From: Actinomycetes bacterium | GTDB lineage: Bacteria > Actinomycetota > Thermoleophilia > Solirubrobacterales > Solirubrobacteraceae | Assembly (NCBI GenBank): GCA_023404805.1 | Contig: JAEYAL010000156.1 | Span: 14,885 to 78,884, forward strand | Direction of reading: 5' to 3' | Length of the DNA stretch: 64,000 bases | In this document: in pieces, positions 26,086 to 34,252 of the stretch | Numbering within the stretch: the stretch's first letter is position 1 | How the letters are laid out: every line of letters starts with the position of its first letter | Translations under genes and position numbers: made by a program | The notes under the pieces: model-generated | Told to the model about the DNA's origin: nothing | The model's input: only the letters and a program-made list of their open reading frames with translations | Database searches by the model: none

Positions 26086-27579
26086 ATGCCCACACCGGAT
26101 CTCCTCCTTCGCGTCTCCGACCACGCCCGGCGCGCTCCGAGCCGCCCAGCGCTCTTCTTCCGCGGTGCCTGGACAACGTACGCGGACCTCGCGGCCGCAA
26201 CGTCGCGGGCGGCCGACGCCCTCTTCCGGAGCGGCCTGCGCCGCGACGAGCAGCTCGTGCTCCTGGCCCCCAAGTCGCCGGACGCGGTGGCGCTGCTGCT
26301 AGCGGCGTGGGACGCCGGGTATCAGGTGCTCGTGCCGTCCCCCGCGCTCGGAGAGCAGGCGCTCGCAGCGCTTGCCGAGCACACCGGGGCCGGCGCGATC
26401 GCCCGGCTCGGTGACGGCGGCCTCCTCGCGCTCGACGTCGAGCATCTCGGCCAATCGGCTGCTGGCCACGACGGGCCGCCCGCGTGGAACGCGGACCTCC
26501 TGCTCACCACGTCTGGGAGCACGGGCGTCCCGAAGGTCGTCCCGATCGACCGCCGCGGCGCTGATCTGTTCTTCGCCTGGGCCGCTGCCGAAGCAGGGAT
26601 CGGGGCGGATGCGCGCGTGGTCAGCTACGCGCCGCTCAACTTCGACGTGTCGCTGCTCGACGTCTGGGCAACCCTGTCGCGCGGCGGCGCGGCCATCTTG
26701 GTGGACGCGGAGGCGGCCACCGATGGCGCCGCGCTTGCCGACGTGCTGACCGTGACCGGGGCGACGGTCGCCCAGGCCGTGCCGCTCGCCTTCCGGCTGA
26801 TCGCCGGCCACGCGCAAGCGCCGCTGCTCGACCTCGAGCGCATCCTGCTCACCGGAGACGTCACGCCGCCCGACCTCGCCGCTCAGCTTTCGGGGATCGC
26901 CCCGCGCGCCCGGATCCACAACGTCTACGGCTCCACCGAGACGAACGACTCGACCTGGCACGAAGTATCAGCCGCGGAGCTCGCCAGCGGACAACCGCTC
27001 GCGATCGGGCGTCCGCTGACCGGCGCAGACGCGCGGCTCGTGGACCTCGACGGCCAGCTGGTCGACGGCGCCGGGGAGGGGGAGCTGTGGACGTCGACCC
27101 CGTTCCAGGCACGGGGCTACCTCGACCGGGCTGCGACGGAGGCCGCGTTCATCCCCGCGGCGCTCGGCACGGGCCGCACCTTCTACCGGACCGGCGACCT
27201 CGCGACCCGCGCTGACGACGGGTTGCTCCGCCTGGCCGGCCGCCTCGACCACCAGGTCAAGGTCAGCGGCGTCCGGACCAACCTCGCCGCCGTCGAGGCC
27301 GTGCTCCGCGACGCCGACGGCGTCGCCGATGCCGTCGTCGTCGCCCTGCCCGACGACGTCGCCGGACACCGGCTCCACGCCGTCGTCCAGCGGCGGCCGG
27401 ACGCAGCGGTCAACAGCCTTCTCCTGCGGAGCCACGCGGCGCCGCGCCTTCCTCGCACCGCAATCCCGCGTGCGTACTCCATCGCCGACGAACCGCTTCC
27501 GCGCACCGCTACGGGAAAAGTCGACCGGCAGGCGGTCACGCGCGCCATCACCAGCACCCAGAGCCATGTCACGACTTAG
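26086..27579 (+). CDS. Stand-alone amino-acid adenylation enzyme (ANL superfamily)
   Basis: 497 residues, full adenylation domain without condensation or carrier domains. Core motifs: P-loop LLTTSGSTGVPKV (about 143-155), NFDVSLLDVW (A4 region), NVYGSTETNDS (A5), YRTGDLATR (A7), GRLDHQVKVSGVR (A8) and the catalytic Lys in RTATGKVDR (A10). The Asp of NFD corresponds to the residue that binds the alpha-amino group in amino-acid A domains, so an amino-acid substrate is likely; my attempt to read the pocket (D-V-L-Q-L-G...) is closest to Gly codes for the first residues only. It should load the carrier protein, whose gene overlaps its 3' end by 14 bases. Confidence 0.9.
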   Translation: MPTPDLLLRVSDHARRAPSRPALFFRGAWTTYADLAAATSRAADALFRSGLRRDEQLVLLAPKSPDAVALLLAAWDAGYQVLVPSPALGEQALAALAEHTGAGAIARLGDGGLLALDVEHLGQSAAGHDGPPAWNADLLLTTSGSTGVPKVVPIDRRGADLFFAWAAAEAGIGADARVVSYAPLNFDVSLLDVWATLSRGGAAILVDAEAATDGAALADVLTVTGATVAQAVPLAFRLIAGHAQAPLLDLERILLTGDVTPPDLAAQLSGIAPRARIHNVYGSTETNDSTWHEVSAAELASGQPLAIGRPLTGADARLVDLDGQLVDGAGEGELWTSTPFQARGYLDRAATEAAFIPAALGTGRTFYRTGDLATRADDGLLRLAGRLDHQVKVSGVRTNLAAVEAVLRDADGVADAVVVALPDDVAGHRLHAVVQRRPDAAVNSLLLRSHAAPRLPRTAIPRAYSIADEPLPRTATGKVDRQAVTRAITSTQSHVTT

Positions 27580-27820
27580 CGCGATCAAGGACTTGATCGT
27601 CACGAACTTCGCCCCCGACATCGTCGCGGACGACCTGCCCGACGACTACGAGCTGCTCGCCAACGGCGTCGTCGACAGCCTGGGCGTGGTCAAGCTCGTC
27701 GGCTTGCTCGAGCAGCGCTTCGCCCTCGACCTCGACATCGCCGACCTGACGCCGGACGCGTTCCGCTCGGCCCAAGCGATCGACAGCTTCATCGACGTCC
27801 TCGCGCCAGCGGCCGCCTGA
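27566..27820 (+). CDS. Acyl/peptidyl carrier protein
   Basis: 84 residues, free-standing carrier. The phosphopantetheine Ser is in NGVVDSLGVVKLV (about residue 38). It begins 14 bases before the adenylation gene ends, in another frame. The trio of adenylation enzyme, carrier and acyl-CoA dehydrogenase in this cluster matches the logic of aminoacyl-S-carrier oxidation known from pyrrole building (PltF/PltL/PltE), though the substrate here need not be proline. A phosphopantetheinyl transferase is not in the window. Confidence 0.9.
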   Translation: MSRLSAIKDLIVTNFAPDIVADDLPDDYELLANGVVDSLGVVKLVGLLEQRFALDLDIADLTPDAFRSAQAIDSFIDVLAPAAA

Positions 27821-27928
27821 CACCCGCCCGGGCCCGCAGACCACCCCGAACACCACCACCCCGCCCGCTTCACGCACCAACCGCGCTTCGGCGCATTCAC
27901 CAACCGCAACACGAGCGTTACCGACACC

Positions 27929-28303
27929 ATGATCGTACGGACGAAACACAGCACCCACGGAGTGGACTGGGGCAACGGGCGGAGCTTCCGGCTCCTCGTC
28001 GACCAGGACGGATTGGGATTCACCCTCGCCCACACGCACGTGTCGGCGGGAACCGAGTCCAAGCTGCAGTACCGCCGCCACCTCGAGGCGTGCTACTGCA
28101 TCGACGGGCGCGGAGAGATCGTCACCGAGGACGGCGTCGCACATCCGATCGAGCCGGGAGTCCTGTACGCGCTCGACGCGCACGATGCGCACACGCTGCG
28201 GGCCAGCCCAGAGGGCGATCTCGAGCTGATCAGCGTCTTCAATCCTCCGCTCACCGGCCAGGAGCGCCACGAGCTCTCCGCCGACGGCTACTCCCAGTAC
28301 TGA
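27929..28303 (+). CDS. Orphan ectoine synthase-like cupin (EctC homologue)
   Basis: 124 residues, clearly EctC-like along its length: MIVRT start, DGLGFTLAHTHVSAGTESKLQYRRHLEA, CYCIDGRGEI, IEPGVLYALDAHDAHTLRA and SVFNPPLTGQERHE. The Glu (HLEA), Tyr (VLYALD) and His (HDAHTL) that hold the iron in ectoine synthase, and the later Glu/His pair (GQERHE), are kept. EctA and EctB partners are absent, so it cannot make ectoine by the usual route from here. It sits between the carrier protein and an acyl-CoA dehydrogenase, so a related ring-closing condensation on a different diamino or carrier-bound substrate is inferred. Confidence 0.88.
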   Translation: MIVRTKHSTHGVDWGNGRSFRLLVDQDGLGFTLAHTHVSAGTESKLQYRRHLEACYCIDGRGEIVTEDGVAHPIEPGVLYALDAHDAHTLRASPEGDLELISVFNPPLTGQERHELSADGYSQY

Positions 28304-28318
28304 AGGGCCCGCGGGACC

Positions 28319-29545
28319 ATGACCCTCACCCGACCTCTTGCCGCCGCGCCCGTCGAGCCCACGCTCGACGGGGCGGCGGCCCCGCCGCCGCTCACTGAGC
28401 TCGCGGCCTGGGCGCAGCGCCTCGGCGAAGTCGGCGAGCGGCGGCGGCCGCACGTCGGCGCAGACGATGCCGCCGGACGCTTCCCGGCGCAGGCCTTTGC
28501 GGAGGTCGCGGCGACGGGTCTGTTCGCGCTGCCCTTCACGGATGACCGGCGCCGGTCCGACACGTCGATCCCGGCGCTGCTCGCGGCGATCGAGGAGCTC
28601 GCCTACACGAGCGACGACGCCGGGCTGGCGTTCGCGGTCGCGACACAGCTGGCCAGCGCGATCATCCCGCTGGCGCGCTTCGGCGCGCCTGCCCTGCGTG
28701 AGGAGCTCGCCGGCGCGCTCGCTGACGGGACGCTCGTGGGTGCGCACGCGATCACCGAGCCTGGCGCCGGGTCCGACACGTCGGCGATCACGACAGTGGC
28801 GCGCCCCGATGGCGACGGCCATCTCCTCGTCTCGGGGGAGAAGGCGTTCGTCTCCAACGGCCCTGTCGCCGACCTGATCGTGGTCTACGCGCAGGTCGGC
28901 GAGCCCGGCGCGTCGGGTGGCCTCACCGCGCTGGCCGTCGATGCGGACGCACCTGGCGTGAAGCCGGGCGCCGCGCTCAGCACGCTCGGCCTCCGCACGA
29001 GCCCGCTGGGCACGCTGAGCCTCGACGGGGTTCGCGTTCCGCGCGGCCGCGTGGTCGGCCAAGTCGGCGCAGGGCCGTGGCTACTGTCGCACGTGATGGC
29101 CCGTGAGATCCTCTTCATCGCGGCCGGCCACGTCGGCTTGCTGCGCCGCCGCTACGAGCGGCTGGTAGACCGGGCACGGACGCGGCACCAGGGCGGCGTG
29201 CCGATCGGCAGCCATCAGGCGGTCGCCCACGCCGTCGCCGACGTGAAGCTCTCGTTGGACACCGTGCGCCTCTGGCTCGATCACGCCGCCACGGTGCTGG
29301 TGTCAGGCGCCGATGCGAGCGCGGAGATCGCGTCGCTCAAGATCGTCGCCTCGGAGGCTGCCGTGAGCTCGGCGCGGACCGCGGTGCAGGTGTTCGGCGG
29401 CGACGGCTTCCTCACCGGTACCGAGATCGAGCGCGGGTTGCGCGACGCCGCCGCGTCGACGATCTACTCGGGTACGAACGAGATCCAGCGCAACAAGATC
29501 GCGGCGCTCGCCGGGATCACGACACCAGCAAGGGGTGCATGGTGA
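28319..29545 (+). CDS. Acyl-CoA dehydrogenase-family flavoprotein
   Basis: 408 residues. Typical ACAD order: N-terminal helices, middle beta domain (HAITEPGAGSDTSAITT, about 139-155), C-terminal helical domain with VFGGDGFLTGTEIERGLRDA and IYSGTNEIQRNKIA near the end. At the position where medium-chain ACADs carry the catalytic Glu (YEGT) it has Ser (YSGT), so the base, if any, must come from another helix as in IVD-type members. In this cluster it probably oxidises a carrier-bound acyl or aminoacyl group. It follows the EctC-like gene by 15 bases and overlaps the next gene. Confidence 0.9.
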   Translation: MTLTRPLAAAPVEPTLDGAAAPPPLTELAAWAQRLGEVGERRRPHVGADDAAGRFPAQAFAEVAATGLFALPFTDDRRRSDTSIPALLAAIEELAYTSDDAGLAFAVATQLASAIIPLARFGAPALREELAGALADGTLVGAHAITEPGAGSDTSAITTVARPDGDGHLLVSGEKAFVSNGPVADLIVVYAQVGEPGASGGLTALAVDADAPGVKPGAALSTLGLRTSPLGTLSLDGVRVPRGRVVGQVGAGPWLLSHVMAREILFIAAGHVGLLRRRYERLVDRARTRHQGGVPIGSHQAVAHAVADVKLSLDTVRLWLDHAATVLVSGADASAEIASLKIVASEAAVSSARTAVQVFGGDGFLTGTEIERGLRDAAASTIYSGTNEIQRNKIAALAGITTPARGAW

Positions 29546-30222
29546 CCCGTTCGTCCACGTCCGGTCCGCGATCGGCGCAGGTGCCCGCGAGGTACCTCGC
29601 CGCGACCGACCACCTCGACTTCCGCCACCCGGCGGTGGCGGCCTTTGTCGAACGCGAAACCGCCGACGCCGCCGACGAGCGCGAGGCGGCCGTGCGGCTT
29701 TACTACGCCGTGCGCGACGGGCTCGACTACGACGTCTTCGGGCAGGACCTGTCGTCCGGCGGGGTGCGCGCCAGCGCGATCCTCGAGCGCGGGCAGGGGT
29801 TCTGCCTCCACAAGTCGATCCTCTACGCCGCCGCGGTGCGCGCGGTCGGGGTGCCAAGCCGGCTCAAGGTGTCGGAGGTGCGGAACCACCTCAGCTCGCC
29901 GCGGCTGCGCACGCTCGTCGGGGGCGACCTCTTCGTGCACTGGCTCACCGAAGTCCACCTCGGGGGCCGCTGGGTCAAGGCGACCCCGGTGTTCAACAAG
30001 CTGCTGTGCCGCCTGTACGGCATCGAGCCGCTCGAGTTCGACGGCGTGCACGACGCATCGGCGCACCCGTTCAAGGACGGCGCCGAGATGCGGTTCCTCA
30101 CCGACCACGGCACGTACGCCGATCTCGATTACGGCCACCTCATCGGCGTGATGCGGCAGCGGCACCCGCGGATGTTCGAACTTGGCCTGTGCACCCCGCG
30201 AAGCGTGGCCGTGGCGGCATGA
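29539..30222 (+). CDS. Transglutaminase-like cysteine enzyme
   Basis: 227 residues with the transglutaminase/cysteine-protease core: nucleophile in GQGFCLHKS (C89), followed by AAAVRAVGVPSRLKVSEV, then His in LFVHWLTEVHLGGRWVKATP (H134). The usual third Asp (DPT) is not evident; ATP takes its place. Homologues in secondary metabolism (AdmF of andrimid) join carrier-bound acyl groups to amines, so amide formation from the carrier protein is a reasonable hypothesis; peptidase or deamidase activity are alternatives. Its ATG overlaps the previous stop and its own stop overlaps the next ATG. Confidence 0.82.
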   Translation: MVTRSSTSGPRSAQVPARYLAATDHLDFRHPAVAAFVERETADAADEREAAVRLYYAVRDGLDYDVFGQDLSSGGVRASAILERGQGFCLHKSILYAAAVRAVGVPSRLKVSEVRNHLSSPRLRTLVGGDLFVHWLTEVHLGGRWVKATPVFNKLLCRLYGIEPLEFDGVHDASAHPFKDGAEMRFLTDHGTYADLDYGHLIGVMRQRHPRMFELGLCTPRSVAVAA

Positions 30223-30881
30223 CCGCGCGTGCCGCACCCGAGCCGGCGGAGGGCGAGGCGCCGCTGACGCTTGATGTGTTCTTCGACTACGTGTGCCCGT
30301 ACTGCCTGATCGTGGAGGACGCGGTCGAGCAGGTGGCCGAGCGCCGGCAGCTCGCCGTCCGCTGGCTGCCGTTCGAGCTGCGGCCGTATCCGAGCGCCAC
30401 GCTGCGCCCGGAAGATCCGTACCTCCCGGCGGTCTGGCGCGACAGCGTGTATCCACGAGCCGCCGCCGCCGCGGGCGTCCCGATCTCGTTGCCGACCACG
30501 TCGCCGCAGCCTTGGTCGCACGCCGCGTTCGAGGGCCGGATCCACGCGGCCAGCCACGGCGTGGAGCGCGCGTGGGACCGCGCGGTGCTGCGGGCGTTCT
30601 TCCAGGAGGACCGCGACATCGGCGACCTCGCCGTGCTCGCCGCGATCGGGGAGGCGGTCGGACTCGATCCGGCGCAGGTGCGCGAGGCGCTCCAGGAGCG
30701 CCGCTACGAAGGAGCGCACCAGGCTGCCCTCCGCGAGGGCCGCGCCGCCCACATCTCGGCGGTGCCGACGCTGCGGCTCGGGCGCCACTCGTTCGCAGGG
30801 GCGCCCGACGAGGCCCGCCTCGATCATTTCGTCGGGCTCGTGCTCGACGAACGCTCCGCGAGCGCGGGGCCCGCGGCATGA
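30219..30881 (+). CDS. DsbA/FrnE-family thioredoxin-fold protein
   Basis: 220 residues. Starts DVFFDYVCPYCLIVEDAVEQV, a DsbA-type CPYC active site at about residues 25-28, with a helical insertion and the cis-Pro loop SAVPTLRLG near residue 190. No signal peptide, so it is cytoplasmic, like FrnE and 2-hydroxychromene-2-carboxylate isomerase relatives found in polyketide clusters. A disulfide/thiol isomerase or a glutathione- or mycothiol-independent isomerase role on the pathway intermediate is inferred. It overlaps both neighbours (ATGA). Confidence 0.87.
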   Translation: MTARAAPEPAEGEAPLTLDVFFDYVCPYCLIVEDAVEQVAERRQLAVRWLPFELRPYPSATLRPEDPYLPAVWRDSVYPRAAAAAGVPISLPTTSPQPWSHAAFEGRIHAASHGVERAWDRAVLRAFFQEDRDIGDLAVLAAIGEAVGLDPAQVREALQERRYEGAHQAALREGRAAHISAVPTLRLGRHSFAGAPDEARLDHFVGLVLDERSASAGPAA

Positions 30882-31402
30882 GCGCGTCGCCCGGCATCGA
30901 TGACGTCGCCCTGCAGGCGCTCGTCGCCCAGGCGGTCGACCTTTCGACCGCCGAGGTGGCTCGGGGCGGCATCCCGTTCGCGGCGCTGGTGGTCGACCCG
31001 CTCAGCGGCGAGGTGCTCGGCGAAGGCGTCAACCGGGTTGCCGAGCAGCACGACGCGCTCGCGCACGCGGAGATCGTCGCCTTGCAGGACGCCGCCCGGC
31101 GCCGGGGCGCCTACGCCCTGCCCGGCTCGCTGCTGATCGCCTCCGGCGAGCCCTGCGGCCTGTGCTATCACGCGGCGCTGCAGTTCCGGGTCGGCCACGT
31201 CGTCTACGCGGCCAGCGCCGATGACGCGGCGCGCTACGGCTTCGACTACCGCGGCAGTTACAGCCTGTTCCGGTCGGCGCCCCGCCAGTGGTGGCCGGGC
31301 GGTGTCCGCGCGGTCGCCGTCGACGGCGCGCTGGCGCCGTTCGACCTGTTCGCAAACCACGACGCCGCTCGTCTAGAGCGCCAGGAGAAGAATCCAAGAT
31401 GA
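30878..31402 (+). CDS. Cytidine/guanine deaminase-like zinc hydrolase
   Basis: 174 residues, CDA fold of the nucleoside/guanine deaminase group: AHAEIVAL with the catalytic His and Glu (about residues 62-67) and SGEPCGLCYHAAL with the two zinc cysteines (about 88-96). Start ATG at 30878 overlaps the DsbA-like stop by four bases. In this context it may hydrolyse an amidine, imine or amino-heterocycle of the cluster product rather than a nucleobase. Confidence 0.87.
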   Translation: MSASPGIDDVALQALVAQAVDLSTAEVARGGIPFAALVVDPLSGEVLGEGVNRVAEQHDALAHAEIVALQDAARRRGAYALPGSLLIASGEPCGLCYHAALQFRVGHVVYAASADDAARYGFDYRGSYSLFRSAPRQWWPGGVRAVAVDGALAPFDLFANHDAARLERQEKNPR

Positions 31403-32202
31403 CGAACGGCCTTCGCACGCGGAACGACGGGTGGGACGCACGGTTCCGGCTCGGCGTGATCGTCCCGCACGCCGATGTCGGCCCCGAGGCCGAGCTGCAG
31501 GCGATGGCACCGCCTGACGTGTCGATCCACGCGGGCCGCGTGTACTTCGGCGCGATGCGCGCCGGGGGCAAGATGGACCCGAAGATCCCGCACGACCCGG
31601 TGCTGGCGTTCGTGGCGCCGGGCGCCATCGACGAGACGCTGGAGCTGCTCGCGGCGGCGCCGCTCGACGCGATCGGGCTCGCGTTCACGAGTTCGGCCTA
31701 CAAGCTCGGCCCGGCCGGAGAGGACGACCTCGTCGACCGGCTCGCCGAGCGCGCCCGCGGTATCCCGCTGCTCTCTGGCGGCCGTGCTGCGGCGGAAGGG
31801 CTGCGGTCGCTCGGCGTGCACCGCTTGGCGCTGATCCACCCGCCGTGGTTCGACGACGCGCTCGACGAGCTCGGCGCCCGCTACTTCGAGGCTCAGGGGT
31901 TTGAGGTGGTGCACCACGCGCCGGCCGCCATTCCCAGCGACCAGTCGCTCATCACGGCCGACGCGGTGTTCGAGCATGTGCGCGACGTCGCCCGCGACGC
32001 CGACGGCGTGTTCATCGCGGGCAACGGCTTCCGCGCCGTCGGCGCGATCGCCCGGCTGGAGCACGCGCTCGGGATCCCGGTGCTCTCGGCCAACCAGGCG
32101 CTGCTCTGGCGGGCGCTGGCGGGCCACGTCTCCGGCCGCGGCGCGTCCCGGACGGTGCACGGCTTCGGCCGGCTGTTCGACGCTGAGGCGTCGGCCTTCT
32201 GA
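31399..32202 (+). CDS. Maleate isomerase / Asp-Glu racemase family protein lacking the catalytic cysteines
   Basis: 267 residues. The family is recognised from RLGVIVPHADVGPEAELQAM, the duplicated Rossmann-like halves and PVLSANQALLWRAL near the C-terminus, as in maleate isomerase, arylmalonate decarboxylase and EutA. These enzymes use two cysteines (ACTSG and SCTN contexts). Here the corresponding stretches read LAFTSSAY and IAGNGFRA, and the whole protein contains no Cys. It is therefore either a non-classical enzyme or a binding protein. Last gene of the overlapping series; GGAG lies 13 bases before its ATG. Confidence 0.85.
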   Translation: MTNGLRTRNDGWDARFRLGVIVPHADVGPEAELQAMAPPDVSIHAGRVYFGAMRAGGKMDPKIPHDPVLAFVAPGAIDETLELLAAAPLDAIGLAFTSSAYKLGPAGEDDLVDRLAERARGIPLLSGGRAAAEGLRSLGVHRLALIHPPWFDDALDELGARYFEAQGFEVVHHAPAAIPSDQSLITADAVFEHVRDVARDADGVFIAGNGFRAVGAIARLEHALGIPVLSANQALLWRALAGHVSGRGASRTVHGFGRLFDAEASAF

Positions 32203-32318
32203 GCGAACCGCAGAGGCGGAACAGACCTGGTTCTGGGTCGCCACGCTGGGTGGGGGCGGCCCGGAACCGGGGGTCGAGGCCGGGCGCTCCGGCTTCTGCC
32301 GTCGTCCTGCACGCGGGG

Positions 32319-33587
32319 TCAAGCGCCCGTCACGCGCACCGAGATCTCACGCGAGGCCAGGCGCGCGAACCAGCGGTCGCGCACGTTGCGCTCCAGGTGC
32401 GGCTGTCCCGTCTGGCTCAGGTCTTCGGCCAGCCGCCGGTCGTTCCCGGTCGAATCCAGGCGCCAGCGGGTGAGGGCATCTTGGAAGCGCTGGGCGCACG
32501 TATCGTCCGGGCCCTGCGGGCGGTGCAACGCAAGCCGGCTCACACTTGAGCAGGTACGCGGCGCGCGGGAGACTGCTCCGATCTTCTCGAGCGCCGCGAG
32601 CCCAGCCTGGATCGTCTTGCGGTTGTCGGCTTCGGGGTCGAGCTGGAGCCGCGGAGAGACGTCGCGCGTGAGCGCAGCGACGGACACGTCGACGCTGCCC
32701 GTCTGCCCGCCGGCCTGCTCGGCGAGCACGAGCCAGATCTGCGTGCTGCGCACCACGCGGCGCATCTGCGGCCGCGAGTACTTGTCGCCGCAGAACAGCA
32801 GCGCCGCGATCTCCGCCTCGCCGAGCAGCAGCGGCTGCCCTCGCCGGGACTCGGCCGGTAGCGCGCTGGCGGGGACGCCACCGCGCGGGCGCAGGCAGTC
32901 GCTGACCGTCGACCGGCCGACGCGCGCTGCCAGCGCGGCCGGAGGGGCGCGGAAGATCGGGTCCGGGGCGCCAGGCGCCGGATCGGCGAACTCGGCCCGG
33001 AGCCGATCGCTGGCTGCCAGGCCCCGCCAGCCCCGCGCGCCGAAGCCGTGGTCGAACAGCCGGATACGCGCATCGGTGAGCAGCCGCTGAAGCTGGGTGC
33101 CGCCCGGGTCCTCCGGCGAGATGCCGTCGTAGGCGAGCACCCCTGAGCGCAGCTGCGCCGGTGACGGCGCGGGCGCGCGCGGCAGCGAGAGCTCGCGCCC
33201 TTGCCGCGCGAGGGCGCCGATGCCGATGAGCGTGTCGAGGGCCTCGTCGTAGGCGGGGACGTGCGACTCGTGTGAACGCAGCACGCGGCCGTAGCGTTCG
33301 CGCACATCGGGCATCTCGCCGGGGAGCTGAGCGTGCACGCCGCCCGCCCGGGCGACGATCAGCGCGTGGAGCAGCGCGACCGCCAACGCGTGGTTGACCG
33401 GCACGCTGCGCCCGAGCGCGAGCGCGAACACGTCGAACGGCGCGACGAGCACCGGCCACGCGCTCCCTGGGTCGGCGGCCGGCGGCGCGCCGCGCCGCGC
33501 GTCGACCAGCCCCGCGGGCTCGTAGTCGAGCTCGTCGGCGGCCAGATAGCCGCGCCACGCGAACTCCTCTCGGACCAGTGTGCGCAT
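32319..33587 (-). CDS. Conserved-looking hypothetical protein
   Basis: 422 residues from the ATG at 33587, which has GGGGGAG six bases upstream on its strand. The open frame runs further 5' but overlaps the DUF1989 gene. The sequence is Arg/Ala/Leu-rich and soluble, with no signal peptide or membrane helix. The C-terminal third (RKTIQAGLAALEKIGAVSRAP) could be a winged-helix segment, since it follows a helical region with RRVVRSTQIWLVLAEQ, so a regulatory or replication-initiator-like role is conceivable but unproven. It is convergent with the biosynthetic series and may be the last gene of the importer operon. Confidence 0.6.
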   Translation of the reverse strand: MRTLVREEFAWRGYLAADELDYEPAGLVDARRGAPPAADPGSAWPVLVAPFDVFALALGRSVPVNHALAVALLHALIVARAGGVHAQLPGEMPDVRERYGRVLRSHESHVPAYDEALDTLIGIGALARQGRELSLPRAPAPSPAQLRSGVLAYDGISPEDPGGTQLQRLLTDARIRLFDHGFGARGWRGLAASDRLRAEFADPAPGAPDPIFRAPPAALAARVGRSTVSDCLRPRGGVPASALPAESRRGQPLLLGEAEIAALLFCGDKYSRPQMRRVVRSTQIWLVLAEQAGGQTGSVDVSVAALTRDVSPRLQLDPEADNRKTIQAGLAALEKIGAVSRAPRTCSSVSRLALHRPQGPDDTCAQRFQDALTRWRLDSTGNDRRLAEDLSQTGQPHLERNVRDRWFARLASREISVRVTGA

Positions 33588-33628
33588 TCGAGCTCCCCCA
33601 GCTCCGCAGTGGTGCAGCCGGCCGGCCG

Positions 33629-34252
33629 TCAGCCGCGCCCGACGAGTTCGAGCGCAAGCGCGGTGGGCACGCCGCCGTTGATGTTCGCCACGTCCTGCGG
33701 GCACGCCGAGACGACGACGAGCAGGTCGTCGAGGGCCTGCAAAGTCACGCTGGCTCCCGGCGCGGTGTCGCTGGGCAGCCAGGTCAGCACGCCATCGACC
33801 GCCACCGGGATGCGCATGAAGAGGTTGACGGGCTGCGGCGCGACGGCGGGCACCGGCGCGCCCGCGGCGCGCAGCGCCTGTGCCAGGTTCTCGACGCACG
33901 AGGCATGGCCGGGCGCAGCGCCGAGCTGGGCGTAGCGGACGGGATCACAAGCCGGGATGAGCATGTCGTGGGCGCCCGGCGAGTCGTCGGCGACGAGCTC
34001 GAGCAGCGGCCGCCGCCGCGTGGAATAGAACCGCTCGCCGACCGCCGGAAACAACCGGTCGGTCCGCGCCCGAGTGTGCCCGGCGCTCACATGCTCGTCG
34101 TGCCCGGGCTCCACGAAGGCGAAGAGGTCGCCGACCTGGCCGCCCTCGACGTCGACCACGCGGAAGGCATCGCCGGCGCGCACGCGCACGGCCCGCGCCG
34201 TGCGCGCGGGGATCGGCACGACCGCCGGCCGGCTCGTCGGGCGCGTGCTCAC
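33629..34252 (-). CDS. DUF1989 / urea-carboxylase-associated family protein
   Basis: 207 residues. Recognised from GGQVGDLFAF, the VSAGHTRARTDRLFP stretch, FYSTRRRPLLELVADDSPG and DMLIPACDPVRYAQLG, followed by CVENLAQAL and PQPVNLFMRIPV, the signature of the family found next to urea carboxylase and guanidine/carboxyguanidine hydrolase genes. Two Cys and several His could bind zinc. GTG start at 34252 overlaps the previous stop (GTGA). In this operon it suggests breakdown of an imported nitrogen compound with a guanidine, amide or carbamoyl group. Confidence 0.88.
   Translation of the reverse strand: MSTRPTSRPAVVPIPARTARAVRVRAGDAFRVVDVEGGQVGDLFAFVEPGHDEHVSAGHTRARTDRLFPAVGERFYSTRRRPLLELVADDSPGAHDMLIPACDPVRYAQLGAAPGHASCVENLAQALRAAGAPVPAVAPQPVNLFMRIPVAVDGVLTWLPSDTAPGASVTLQALDDLLVVVSACPQDVANINGGVPTALALELVGRG

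Noticed and set aside
26086..26961. Firm substrate call for the adenylation enzyme
   Set aside because: A hand-read pocket code resembled Gly codes only at the first positions; not reliable without alignment.
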